From contig NC_022657.1 of NCBI RefSeq assembly GCF_000494755.1, forward strand, positions 3,944,001 through 4,008,000: a stretch of 64,000 bases of DNA. Direction: 5' to 3'. Both the position numbers and the translations under genes were made by a program. Positions within the stretch are counted from its first letter, which is position 1, and each line of letters begins with the position of its first letter. Of this stretch, positions 8,659 through 17,129 are shown one piece after another. This stretch comes from Amorphoplanes friuliensis DSM 7358 (GTDB lineage: Bacteria; Actinomycetota; Actinomycetes; Mycobacteriales; Micromonosporaceae). Below the pieces are notes generated by a model. The model saw nothing but the letters and a program-made list of their open reading frames with translations. It searched no databases and was not told where the DNA came from.

Positions 8659-9747
8659 TCAGCCGGCCGGCAGCGCCAGGGAGGTCTCCGGGTCGTAGAA
8701 CCGCAGCGCCGTCACCGGCCCCCGCAGCCAGACCCGGTCGCCCGGTTTCGCGGCAAAACCGGGCCCGGCCTGCACCTTGAGCTCGTGCGGCCCCCAGCGC
8801 ACGGTGAGCAGAACGGCGGCACCCGTCGGCTCGGCCACCTCGACCTCCGCGCTCTGCCAGCCCTCCTCGGCCGTGGCGGAGACCTCGATGTTCTCCGCGC
8901 GCAGCCCGACCAGCACGTCGCGGCCGGACCACCGCGCCAGCCGGTCCGGCCCGGCGAGCTCCTCGTCGCCGACACGCAGGCGGACGCCGGAGCCCTCCTG
9001 ACGGACCGCCGCGGTGAAGAAGTTCATCGGGGGAGCGCCGAGGAAGCTGCCGACGAACTTCTCCCCGGGCCGGTCGTAGACGTCCATGGGCGTACCCAGC
9101 TGGGCGATGCGGCCGTCGCGCATGACCGCGACACGGTCACCGAGCGACATGGCCTCGGCCTGGTCGTGGGTCACGTACAGCGTGGTGGTGCCGAGCCGGG
9201 CGACGATCTTCTTCAGCTCGGCCCGGAACTGCATGCGCAGCAGGGCATCGAGGTTCGACAACGGCTCGTCCATCAGCAGCACGTCGGCGTCGACGACGAT
9301 TGCGCGAGCCACCGCCACACGTTGCCGCTGACCACCCGAGAGCTGGGCCGGATAGCGGTCCAGATAGTCGGTCAGGTCCAGCAGCTCGGCCGCCTTTTGT
9401 ACGCGCGACTCCCACTCCTGGCTGCCCACCTTGCGCATGGTGAGCCCGAAACCGATGTTCTGCCGCACCTTCAGATGCGGGAAGATCGCGTAGGACTGGA
9501 ACACCATCGACAGGCCGCGCTCGCGGGCGGGCAGACCCGTCACGTCCCGCCCGCCGATCGTCACGGTGCCGCTGTCCGGCGTCTCCAGACCGGCGACCAT
9601 CCGCAGCAGCGTCGTCTTGCCGCAGCCGCTCGGGCCGACCAGCACCAGGAACTCGCCGTCGGCGACCTCCAGGGTGACGTCGTCGGTGGCCCGCCGGTTG
9701 CCCGACGGGTACGTCTTCACCAGGTTGCTGACCACTACACCGGCCAT
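8659..9747 (-). CDS. Carbohydrate ABC transporter ATP-binding protein (MalK/UgpC type)
   Basis: 362 residues. Walker A GPSGCGKTT, Q-loop VFQSYAIFPHLKV, signature LSGGQRQRVAVARAI, Walker B VLLMDEPLSNLD and H-loop THDQAEAMSLGD are all intact. The last ~120 residues form the TOBE/OB regulatory domain typical of MalK, UgpC and MsmK, which energise CUT1 sugar importers. It is the last transporter gene of the 12749-8659 operon and follows the second permease by 13 bases. Sugar or polyol import is the family expectation; the substrate is unknown. Confidence 0.92.
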   Translation of the reverse strand: MAGVVVSNLVKTYPSGNRRATDDVTLEVADGEFLVLVGPSGCGKTTLLRMVAGLETPDSGTVTIGGRDVTGLPARERGLSMVFQSYAIFPHLKVRQNIGFGLTMRKVGSQEWESRVQKAAELLDLTDYLDRYPAQLSGGQRQRVAVARAIVVDADVLLMDEPLSNLDALLRMQFRAELKKIVARLGTTTLYVTHDQAEAMSLGDRVAVMRDGRIAQLGTPMDVYDRPGEKFVGSFLGAPPMNFFTAAVRQEGSGVRLRVGDEELAGPDRLARWSGRDVLVGLRAENIEVSATAEEGWQSAEVEVAEPTGAAVLLTVRWGPHELKVQAGPGFAAKPGDRVWLRGPVTALRFYDPETSLALPAG

Positions 9748-9760
9748 CAGTCGTCCCCCG

Positions 9761-10564
9761 TCATCGGAGCGTGGTCCCCCACATGTTGAGCAGGTAGCGG
9801 CGTACCACCGCGATGAAGATCAGGGCCGGCAGCACGAGCGCGAGGCCACCGGCGAAACGGAAGGCCAGCGGGGAGTCCGCCAGCGTGGCGAGCACCTGCG
9901 CGGGCAGGGTGCGCCTGTTCAGGGTGAGGATGCTGGCGCCCAGCACCTCGTTCCACGAGAGCACGAAGGTGAACATCGCCGACGCGGCGATCCCCGGCAG
10001 CGCCTGCGGCACCACCACCCGGACGAAGGCCTTCAGCGGCGAGGCGCCGAAGATCATCGCCGCTTCCTCCTGCTCGCGGGACACGCCCAGGAAGATCGCC
10101 GAGGTGATCAGGATCGTGGTCGGCAGGGCCAGCGCCGTGTGCAGCAGTGTCACCGCGTACGTCGTGTCGTAGAGGCCCGTGTCCAGGAAGATCCGGGCCA
10201 GAGGCACCGACAGCACCACGATCGGCAGTGCCCGCGTCAGCAGCAGCCCGAGCTGGTACGGGTTCCGGCCCCTGAACGCGTACCGGGCCAGGGCGTACCC
10301 GGCGGGCAGCCCGATGAGCAGGGCCAGCACCACCGTGCTCAGGCCGATGGTCAGGGAGTTGAGCAGGCCGCCCACGATGCCGGTCGACTGCAGGAACGTC
10401 GTCATCGTCTCGCCGGACACGTCGGTCGGCAGCAGCGGCAGCGGGAACGTGTTCAGCGACTCGCGGCTCGACAGCGCCGCCAGCGCGATGAGATAGATCG
10501 GTACGCCCATGAAGAGCGTGATGACGATGCAGCCGATCTGCACCCATATCCGTCCGGCCCTCAT
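9761..10564 (-). CDS. Carbohydrate ABC transporter permease (MalG-like)
   Basis: 267 residues from ATG 10564, which forms an ATGA overlap with the stop of the upstream permease; the longer open frame to 10687 runs into that gene. Six membrane helices are apparent, starting with VQIGCIVITLFMGVPIYLIA. The EAA loop that docks on the ATPase is EEAAMIFGASPLKAFVRVVVPQALPGIAAS, quoted here only by its core EEAAMIFGASP. Second permease of the operon. Confidence 0.9.
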   Translation of the reverse strand: MRAGRIWVQIGCIVITLFMGVPIYLIALAALSSRESLNTFPLPLLPTDVSGETMTTFLQSTGIVGGLLNSLTIGLSTVVLALLIGLPAGYALARYAFRGRNPYQLGLLLTRALPIVVLSVPLARIFLDTGLYDTTYAVTLLHTALALPTTILITSAIFLGVSREQEEAAMIFGASPLKAFVRVVVPQALPGIAASAMFTFVLSWNEVLGASILTLNRRTLPAQVLATLADSPLAFRFAGGLALVLPALIFIAVVRRYLLNMWGTTLR

Positions 10565-11409
10565 CCGCTGATCTCCGGGCTTCGCCGCATCAGCCGCAGA
10601 TAGCCGATCGCCGCCACGATGGACAGGGCCAGCACCACCAGGGCGATCGCCGTGGCGACGTTCGGGTTCTGCAGCGAGTAGTACCACTGGTAGGTCTCAC
10701 CGACGAGCAGCGGCAGGTTGCGCCCGGTCAGCGCCTGCGCGACCGCGAACGCCTCGAGGGCAAGAATGGTCCGCAGGATCAGCGCCACCTGGAGGCTGGG
10801 CCGCAGCTGCGGCAGGATCACGTGCCGCACCCGCTGCCAGTAGGTCGCCCCGAAGACGGCGGCCGCCTCGTCGTAGTCCCGGGGGATGCCCTGCATGCCG
10901 GCCACCACGATGACGAAGACCAGCGAGGTGGCCCGCCACAGCTCGGCGATCACCACCGCCACGAACATGCTCGTGGGATTTTCGAAGGACAGCCACGCGT
11001 ACGAGCCGAGGCCGAGCATGTCGAGCACGGAGTTGAGGTAACCGCGGTCGGTGAAGATGGACAGCCAGACGAGCCCGGCCGCGAGGTCGCTGATCGCCAG
11101 CGGCACGACCCAGATGTAGAAGTGCAGACCGGCCAGTTTCGGCCGCTGCCGCAGCAGCAGCGCCATCGTCAGGGCCAGCACGAACTGCAGCGGGATCAGC
11201 ACGACGATGAGCAGCGCCGTGTTGCGCGTCGCCTCCCAGAAGTACGGGTCGTCGACCATGCGCCGCACGTACGCCAGGGTCGGCCCGTCCGGTCCGGTGA
11301 AGGCCTGCCCGATGCCGGCGATCAGGGGCCACAGGAACAGCGCCGTCATGAAGATCAGGGACGGGGCGATGAGCAGGACCGCCGCGGGCGGCCGGACTCG
11401 ACGGGCCAT
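10561..11409 (-). CDS. Carbohydrate ABC transporter permease (MalF-like)
   Basis: 282 residues from ATG 11409 (MARRVRPPAAV), whose A is also the last base of the TGA of the binding-protein gene, so translation is coupled. Six helices, with an EAA loop around DYDEAAAVFGATYWQRVRHVILP. Pairs with the MalG-like permease to form the channel of a CUT1-type importer. Confidence 0.9.
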   Translation of the reverse strand: MARRVRPPAAVLLIAPSLIFMTALFLWPLIAGIGQAFTGPDGPTLAYVRRMVDDPYFWEATRNTALLIVVLIPLQFVLALTMALLLRQRPKLAGLHFYIWVVPLAISDLAAGLVWLSIFTDRGYLNSVLDMLGLGSYAWLSFENPTSMFVAVVIAELWRATSLVFVIVVAGMQGIPRDYDEAAAVFGATYWQRVRHVILPQLRPSLQVALILRTILALEAFAVAQALTGRNLPLLVGETYQWYYSLQNPNVATAIALVVLALSIVAAIGYLRLMRRSPEISG

Positions 11410-12749
11410 CAGGCCACCCGGCACGGGTTGCCGGCCGGGTCCGGCTGCCAGCACGGGATCTTGAGCTCGTCGAGGATGGCGTTGAGCTGACCGGCCTGCG
11501 CGTCGAGGACCTGCCGCACCGGCTTGTTGTCCAGGCAGATCTCCTTGAAACAGTTCTTGAAGATCTGGCCGACCTCACCGTCGCGGGCGCCGAGCCCGAC
11601 CGGGGGCAGCGACAGGAGGGCCTTCGGCGCGTCCCGCTGGGCCTTGATCGCCTGCTGGGCGAGCGCGATCGCACCCGGCAGGTCGGCGGGCACCTGGGCG
11701 TTGGTCACCGGGAAGAACGCGTTCTGCCGCAGCACGTCGAGCTGCACCTCCGGGGTGGTCAGCGCCTTGATGACCTCCTTGGCCTTGTCGGTCTCGGGCG
11801 CGCCCTTCGGGATGCCGAGCCCGGCCAGCACGAGCATGTACCCGAGGCCCTTCGGCCCGGTCGGCGCCGGCACCATCAGCCAGTCGTCGGGCTTGTCCGC
11901 GGGCGCCCCGACGAGCCGGGCCACGTGGTCGAAACCGATCAGCACCTCACCGCGCTGCAACGGTTCCTGGAGGTTGTCGTACGTCGTCGAGCCGCGCGCT
12001 GTCTGCGCCCACAGGTCCTTCATGTACTCCCAGGCGGTCACGGCCTCGGCGGAGCGGAACGCGGTGATCTGCGCGCCGGTGAAGCTCGGCAGGAGGAACC
12101 CCTGGAAGAACCGGTGGTAGAGACCCTTCACACCGGCCGGGATGCCGAAGACCGGTTTACCGCCGTTGCCCTGCCGCGCCGCCGTCGTCCAGCTCAGCAG
12201 CTGGTCGTAGGTGAGCTTCTGCACGTCGGCGCCGCTGGGCAGCCACTCCAGGGCCTTCTTGTTGACCGCGAGGACGTAACTGGCCTGCATCCACGGGACG
12301 TACTTGGTGGTGCCCCCGCCGAGCTTGGCCAGGCCGGTCAGCTCGGGGGCGAACCCGCGGTCGCCGAGCGAGCCGATGACGTCGTCGAGGTCGATCAGCC
12401 GCGAGGTGTGCTGCGCGAGGTCGCCGTGCAGGGCGCCGACCACACCCACCTGCACCTTGCCCGCCTCGACCTGCGTCTGGATCGTCGACGAGAAGATGCC
12501 GGTATCGACCTGGTTGAACGCGACCTTCTCGGCGGTCACGCGGTCCTTGAGGATCTTCTCGAAGCGCTGCTTCTCCTCGACGGGGCTGAACTGGTTGGAC
12601 ATCAGGGTGACCGTGCCGGCCTCGCCGCTGGTGCCGCTGGTGGACACGCCCCCACAGGCGCTGAGCACGGGCGCGGCCGTCACACCGGCACCCAGCGCCA
12701 GCAGGGCACGACGGCTGATCCGTGGTCCGTCCGTGTTCCGGTACGTCAT
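11409..12749 (-). CDS. Extracellular solute-binding lipoprotein of a sugar ABC transporter
   Basis: 446 residues from ATG 12749, which has GAAGGGG at the right distance; a GTG two codons upstream is too close to that site. The N-terminus has a twin-arginine motif (RISRRALLALGAG) followed by the lipobox LSAC, so it is probably a Tat-exported lipoprotein. The body is a family-1 solute-binding protein fold with typical segments for sugar-binding components (YLDQLLSWTTAA-like, RGEVLIGFDHVARLVGAP). First gene of the importer operon; its promoter should lie in the 123 bases between 12750 and 12872. Confidence 0.88.
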   Translation of the reverse strand: MTYRNTDGPRISRRALLALGAGVTAAPVLSACGGVSTSGTSGEAGTVTLMSNQFSPVEEKQRFEKILKDRVTAEKVAFNQVDTGIFSSTIQTQVEAGKVQVGVVGALHGDLAQHTSRLIDLDDVIGSLGDRGFAPELTGLAKLGGGTTKYVPWMQASYVLAVNKKALEWLPSGADVQKLTYDQLLSWTTAARQGNGGKPVFGIPAGVKGLYHRFFQGFLLPSFTGAQITAFRSAEAVTAWEYMKDLWAQTARGSTTYDNLQEPLQRGEVLIGFDHVARLVGAPADKPDDWLMVPAPTGPKGLGYMLVLAGLGIPKGAPETDKAKEVIKALTTPEVQLDVLRQNAFFPVTNAQVPADLPGAIALAQQAIKAQRDAPKALLSLPPVGLGARDGEVGQIFKNCFKEICLDNKPVRQVLDAQAGQLNAILDELKIPCWQPDPAGNPCRVA

Positions 12750-12841
12750 CGCCACATCCCCTTCGTCGCGGCACGGCGCCGCCGACGTGCGAGAAGGGCG
12801 GACGTCGGCGGGCCGCGCTCTGCTGTGGACATCAATCTATG

Positions 12842-12873
12842 TGACTTCGTTGTTTCCGGCATGCCACGAAGTC
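12842..12873 (-). terminator. 9-bp inverted repeat at the end of the frameshifted gene
   Basis: TGACTTCGT at 12842-12850 pairs with ACGAAGTCA at 12865-12873 around a 14-base loop. It overlaps the TGA (12872-12874) of the broken membrane-protein gene transcribed toward it, so it may terminate that transcript. It also lies about 90 bases upstream of the sugar importer start, so an operator role for that operon is possible. Confidence 0.4.
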
Positions 12874-13665
12874 AGATCGCCGGATCCGGCCGCTTCCCGG
12901 TGCTGCGCAGGTTGACCAAGCGGTTGAGCAGGTCGAACCAGAACGGCGCCCCGAGCGCCGCCGCCGCGGCCGTGAGGACGAGGCCGAGCAGCTTCAGGAG
13001 CCAGTCACGGGCACCGGGCTCCTGACCCGGCAGGCCCACACAGGACTGGAAACTCCCCGGGCAGTCGTCGGGCCACCAGAGCGTGCGCCCGGTGCCGTCC
13101 GCCGCGGCGACCAGATCGCGGACACACGTGGCCCGGTCGGCGGCTTGCCCGGCGGTGCAGGCCTGACGGCCAGACCCAGCAGCGCCTTCCGCGCGGGCAT
13201 CGACTCGTCCAGCGCGGCCACGGCGGCCCGGACCCGGTCGAGGGTCAGCGGGTCACCGTCGTCCGGGGTCAGTGTGTCGACCAGCGCCCGCGAGAACATC
13301 TCCGCGGGCACGTACGGCGGCACCCGGGTCCGCTCGCCGGCAGCCGACCGCCGGGGCTGCATCATCGCCCGCAGCATCGGGTGGTCGAAGAGCCGCGCGG
13401 TCAGGTCCCCGGTCGTGCCGTCGCCGGGCGCCAGCGCCTTGCGGTAGATCGCGTTCTCGGCCTCGGCGCCGGCGAGCGGGCCCGACTTGGCGGTCCGGCC
13501 CGCGTCACCGGCGGCGTCGAGCATGTTGCGCAGGCCGCGCAGCAGATATTTGGCCCGCTTGTGGGTCAGGTTGCCGATCCACTCGACGACGGCCGACGCC
13601 GCCAGTGCGGTCAGGGCCAGGGTCAGGACAACGGCGATGACAACATCGACGACCGCGCTGGACAC
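12872..13665 (-). pseudogene. Membrane protein gene broken by a frameshift near 13160-13164
   Basis: From a GTG at 13665 the frame reads VSSAVVDVVIAVVLTLALTA (a membrane helix), then about 145 soluble residues to KALLGLAVR. Past about 13163 this frame becomes Pro/Arg-rich, while the adjacent frame takes over cleanly as CTAGQAADRATCVRDLVAAA, then a second hydrophobic segment and GAPFWFDLLNRLVNLRSTGK before a TGA at 12872-12874. One missing base (for instance GGG read as GG in an AGGGCC) would restore one protein of about 264 residues. From memory, relatives with this C-terminal GAPFWFDLLN segment are longer and have extra central membrane helices, so an internal deletion is also possible. Either a real pseudogene or a sequencing error. 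It starts right after the aminopeptidase stop. Confidence 0.7.
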
Positions 13666-13667
13666 GG

Positions 13668-15767
13668 TCAGCGTCGCAGCCAGCGCTTGACGACGAGGTT
13701 CGGCCCGGCGATCTTCGCGCGCACCGGTGCGGGCGTCACCTCCGGGCGTACCGGAGTGAAGAGCCAGGTCTGGAAGAACGTGTCCAGGGACCGGCCGGAG
13801 ATCCGCTCGGCGAGCGTGACGAACTCGGGTGTGGTGACGTTCTGGCCGCGCTTCGTGGCCGCCCACGTCCGCAGGATCCGGAAGAAGGCGGTGTCGCCGA
13901 CCTCCTTGCGCAGCGCGTGCAGCGTCATGCCGCCCCGGACGTAGACCGGTGTGTCGAAGAGGTGCTCCGGGCCGGGGTCGCCGATCGGCAGCGCCCAGAA
14001 GTCCGGGTCGTCGGCGAAGATGCCGTAGAGGTTGTCGAAGTTCTCCTGGGCGGTGCCGAGACCCTCGCGCTCGCTCCACAACCACTCCGCGTAGGTCGCG
14101 AAGCCCTCGTTGAGCCAGATGTCCTGCCAGCGGGCCACCGCGAGGCTGTCGCCGTACCACTGGTGGGCCAGCTCGTGGACGACGACGCTGTCGCCGCTCT
14201 CCGGCGTGGTGAAGAAGCCCTGGGCGTAGACGGGACGCGTCTGGTTCTCCAGCGCGATGCCGAACGCGTCGGTGCTGTCGACGATGCCGCCGGAGGCCTT
14301 GAACGGGTAGCGGCCGAAGGTGTCGGCGAGGAAACCGACGATCTCCGGCTCGCGGGCGATCGAGCCGGTCGCGATGTCACCGGCGGTCGGCGGCAGGTCT
14401 GCGGCCGTACCGGAGATCCAGGTGCTGGGGTTGGCCGGGCTGCCGGCGGGCGGGCCGCCGGGGACCCAGCCGTCGAGGGTGTTGCCGTCGTCCTCGAAGG
14501 ACGTGGTGCCCTCGCCGGTCGAGACGACCACGTCGTCGACGAAGACGCCCGGCAGGGTGACCGACTGGTCGTTCACCGAGCTCAGTGACACCTCGACATT
14601 GCGTCCCGCGTACGCGGAGAGGTCGATCGACCAGGGCTCGTACCCACCGCTGCGCCCCGAGGCCCCGGACCACGTCCCGCTGGTGCCGGTCGGTGTGCAG
14701 TCGTCCTCGCCGGGTGTCAGGTAGTGCAGCAGGAAGGGGTGCAGCTCGGGGGCGTAGGAGCAGAGGGCTCCGGTCTCCGCGCTGCTGTGGCCGCCGGTGT
14801 CCGGCAGGGTGGTCCAGTCCTCGGCGCCGGCCGTCCGCGCCTCGACGAAGAAGAAGTCCCAGCCCTCCTCGGTGTCCCGGGTGACCTGGAAGCCGAGGGT
14901 CGCGCCCCCGGCGGGGACGGCGATGCTCCTGGTCAGCCGCTTGTACGACGGCTCGCCGTCCTGGGTCAGCGCCATCCGGCTGCCGGTGCGCGGCGCGGCG
15001 GGCGGCGTGAACAGCTTGGGGTCGAGCGCGTCCCAGTACTTCACGCCACCGGACTTGTACGCCTTCACGTCGTACTCGCCGACGGTGGCGGTTGCCAGGT
15101 AGGGCGCCATCGGCTCGCGGGCGTCCCACGTGGTCGTCGTCCAGCCCCGGCGGGTGGAACGGCTCAGCAGCACGCCGTTGGACACCGACTCGAGGCCCTG
15201 GGGTGCGGTGATGCGGGTGGTGAACGACGCCTTGTCGAGCGGGTGGTCGTTGACCGGGAACCAGGTCGATGCGACCTCCGGCTGCCCGACGATGACCATG
15301 CCGTCGTCGGTGGCGAAGACCCCGGAGGCGCCGAGGTTGGGGTCGTCGATGACCTGCGGCACGCCGTCGTAGCGCGCCACCACTGTGAAGGCGGTGCCCC
15401 GGCGCAGCCCGCGGTGCGGTGTCACCGTCAGCTCGCCGTTCGCCCGGGTCCACGCGGCCGGCCGGCCGTCGACCGTCAGCGACCGCAGGGTCAGCCCGTC
15501 GAAGTCGAGGTTGAACGCCGAGAGGTCCTGTGTGGCCCGCGCGCTGATCGTGGCCACACCGGCCAGCACGTCGGTCGCCGGTGTGTAGGTGATGTCGAGC
15601 CCGTAGTGCCGCACGTCGTAGCCGCCGTTGCCGGCCAGCGGGAAGTACGGGTCACCGATGCCCGCGGCCCCGGGGCGGAACGGCGGCGCTTGGGCGCCCG
15701 CGGGGGCGGCCCCTGCCAGGACCAGTGTGGTCACGACCGAGAGGGCAACAGCGGCTCTGCGCAACAT
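13668..15767 (-). CDS. Secreted M1-family zinc aminopeptidase with an inserted adhesion-type domain
   Basis: 699 residues with a Sec signal (residues 1-26, PAGAQA). The gluzincin zinc site is HELAH at 531-535 with the third ligand Glu554 in WLNEGFATYAEW. The N-terminal beta-saddle domain is normal for M1 peptidases, but a segment of roughly residues 250-450 is inserted before the catalytic part; it contains 'YEPWSIDLSAYAGRNVEVSL' and 'VFVDDVVVSTGEGTTSFEDD', which look like the MAM/Ig-like domain of immune-inhibitor-A proteases. The C-terminal helical domain is short. It would remove N-terminal amino acids from external peptides. The start ATG follows no upstream alternative. Confidence 0.88.
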   Translation of the reverse strand: MLRRAAVALSVVTTLVLAGAAPAGAQAPPFRPGAAGIGDPYFPLAGNGGYDVRHYGLDITYTPATDVLAGVATISARATQDLSAFNLDFDGLTLRSLTVDGRPAAWTRANGELTVTPHRGLRRGTAFTVVARYDGVPQVIDDPNLGASGVFATDDGMVIVGQPEVASTWFPVNDHPLDKASFTTRITAPQGLESVSNGVLLSRSTRRGWTTTTWDAREPMAPYLATATVGEYDVKAYKSGGVKYWDALDPKLFTPPAAPRTGSRMALTQDGEPSYKRLTRSIAVPAGGATLGFQVTRDTEEGWDFFFVEARTAGAEDWTTLPDTGGHSSAETGALCSYAPELHPFLLHYLTPGEDDCTPTGTSGTWSGASGRSGGYEPWSIDLSAYAGRNVEVSLSSVNDQSVTLPGVFVDDVVVSTGEGTTSFEDDGNTLDGWVPGGPPAGSPANPSTWISGTAADLPPTAGDIATGSIAREPEIVGFLADTFGRYPFKASGGIVDSTDAFGIALENQTRPVYAQGFFTTPESGDSVVVHELAHQWYGDSLAVARWQDIWLNEGFATYAEWLWSEREGLGTAQENFDNLYGIFADDPDFWALPIGDPGPEHLFDTPVYVRGGMTLHALRKEVGDTAFFRILRTWAATKRGQNVTTPEFVTLAERISGRSLDTFFQTWLFTPVRPEVTPAPVRAKIAGPNLVVKRWLRR

Positions 15768-15827
15768 CCGCGCAAGTTACCGCCGGGAGGAGCGTATGAC
15801 CAGGGTATTGCCCCTATCGGACAGTCC

Positions 15828-17078
15828 TCAGGAGGGCCGCGCGCTGATCTCCAGACCGGCGGCGCGCAGCCGCTCGACCAGCGCGTCCCCGAGTGCGGTG
15901 GCCGGGGTCAGCACACCGCCACCGGACGCCGGGAGCTTGTCCCGGTCGTGGACCAGAGTCAGGGCGGACTCGCCGAGCATGACGGCGGTGGCGGCGTACC
16001 CGGGATCGCCCTTGGCCCGGACCCGGGCCCGGTAGCGGGCGCCGGTGGTGGTCCGGGTGAAGAGGTCCATGGTGAAGTGCCCCGAGTTGCGGGCCTTCTC
16101 GTCGGGCCCGTCGCCGGGCTTGGGCAGGATCCGGTCGAGCACGAACCGCGTCGGCGGCAGCGACAGCCCGGCAACGACGGCACCGAGACCGAGCTTCATG
16201 ACCTTGGCGATCACCGGCGACAGCGGGGACGTGCCCGTGCTCATCGCCTCGCGGTAACGGAACTTGCGGCCGTAGGCGAAGTCGCGCAGCGCGTTGCTCC
16301 GCCGGACCACCCGGGTGTTGTAGGAGGCCATCACGAACGGCGCGAGGCTGCCGCGCAGCGCCGGGTCGACGTCCGAGGCCTTCAGCGACGCCATGTCGTC
16401 CTGGCGGCCGAGGTCGGGCTCGCGGTCCCGCGCCGGGCTCAGCGAGTACGGGCTCGCCGCCACCCGCCGCAGGTCACGGTCCTTGCGGACGACGTCCAGC
16501 TGGTTCCGCATCGAGTCGATCGTGCCGCCGCTGAACCCGCCCTTGAGGCTGGTCACGACCAGGGTCGTGTCGGTCAGCTCGCCGGCGTCGTCGTCGGAGA
16601 CCCGGCGGTGCAGGACGTGCACACCGAGGTCGGACGGGATCGAGTCGAAACCGCACGAGTGCACGATCCGGGCGCCCGTCGAGCGGGCCAGGTCGTCGTT
16701 CTCGTCGATGCTCGCCCGGGCGAAGAGCACTTCACCGGTCAGGTCGACGTAGTCGGTGCCGGCGGCGGCACACGCGTGGGCCAGGGGACGGCCGTGGCGG
16801 GCGTACGGCCCGACGGTCGTGATCACGACGTGCGCGGCGGCGGCCATCTTCTCGAGCGCGGGCTCGTCGGCGGCGTCCGCGACCAGCACCGGCCAGTCCA
16901 CGCCGAGCTTCGCCCGGACCGCCTCGAGCCGTTCCGCCGACCGGCCCGCGAGCGCGATCCGGGTCCCGGCGGGGGAGTGCCCGGCGAGGTACTCCGCGAC
17001 CAGCACACCGACGAAGCCGGTGGCGCCGTAGACGACGATGTCGAGGTCACGGACGCGGGGAGTCGCAGCATCGCTCAT
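15828..17078 (-). CDS. Saccharopine dehydrogenase-like NAD(P)-binding protein (trans-acting enoyl reductase type)
   Basis: 416 residues. The N-terminal Rossmann fold starts IVVYGATGFVGVLVAEYLAG with the nucleotide motif GATGFVG, followed by ALAGRS at the second strand. The conserved middle segment YVDLTGEVLFARASIDENDD and GARIVHSCGFDSIPSDLGV match the actinobacterial and mycobacterial saccharopine-dehydrogenase-like reductases, some of which act as trans enoyl reductases in polyketide lipid synthesis. No polyketide synthase is nearby. No signal peptide; a hydrophobic patch near residues 275-295 may contact membrane or lipid. Confidence 0.8.
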   Translation of the reverse strand: MSDAATPRVRDLDIVVYGATGFVGVLVAEYLAGHSPAGTRIALAGRSAERLEAVRAKLGVDWPVLVADAADEPALEKMAAAAHVVITTVGPYARHGRPLAHACAAAGTDYVDLTGEVLFARASIDENDDLARSTGARIVHSCGFDSIPSDLGVHVLHRRVSDDDAGELTDTTLVVTSLKGGFSGGTIDSMRNQLDVVRKDRDLRRVAASPYSLSPARDREPDLGRQDDMASLKASDVDPALRGSLAPFVMASYNTRVVRRSNALRDFAYGRKFRYREAMSTGTSPLSPVIAKVMKLGLGAVVAGLSLPPTRFVLDRILPKPGDGPDEKARNSGHFTMDLFTRTTTGARYRARVRAKGDPGYAATAVMLGESALTLVHDRDKLPASGGGVLTPATALGDALVERLRAAGLEISARPS

Positions 17079-17129
17079 GGTCGCTGATTCTCCGTCACCT
17101 CGGCCGGTCGTGCCCGCTCAGGGTGGAAC

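Noticed and set aside
14724..17087. 787-codon plus-strand open frame
   Set aside because: Antisense to the M1 aminopeptidase and the saccharopine-dehydrogenase-like gene; no recognisable domain.
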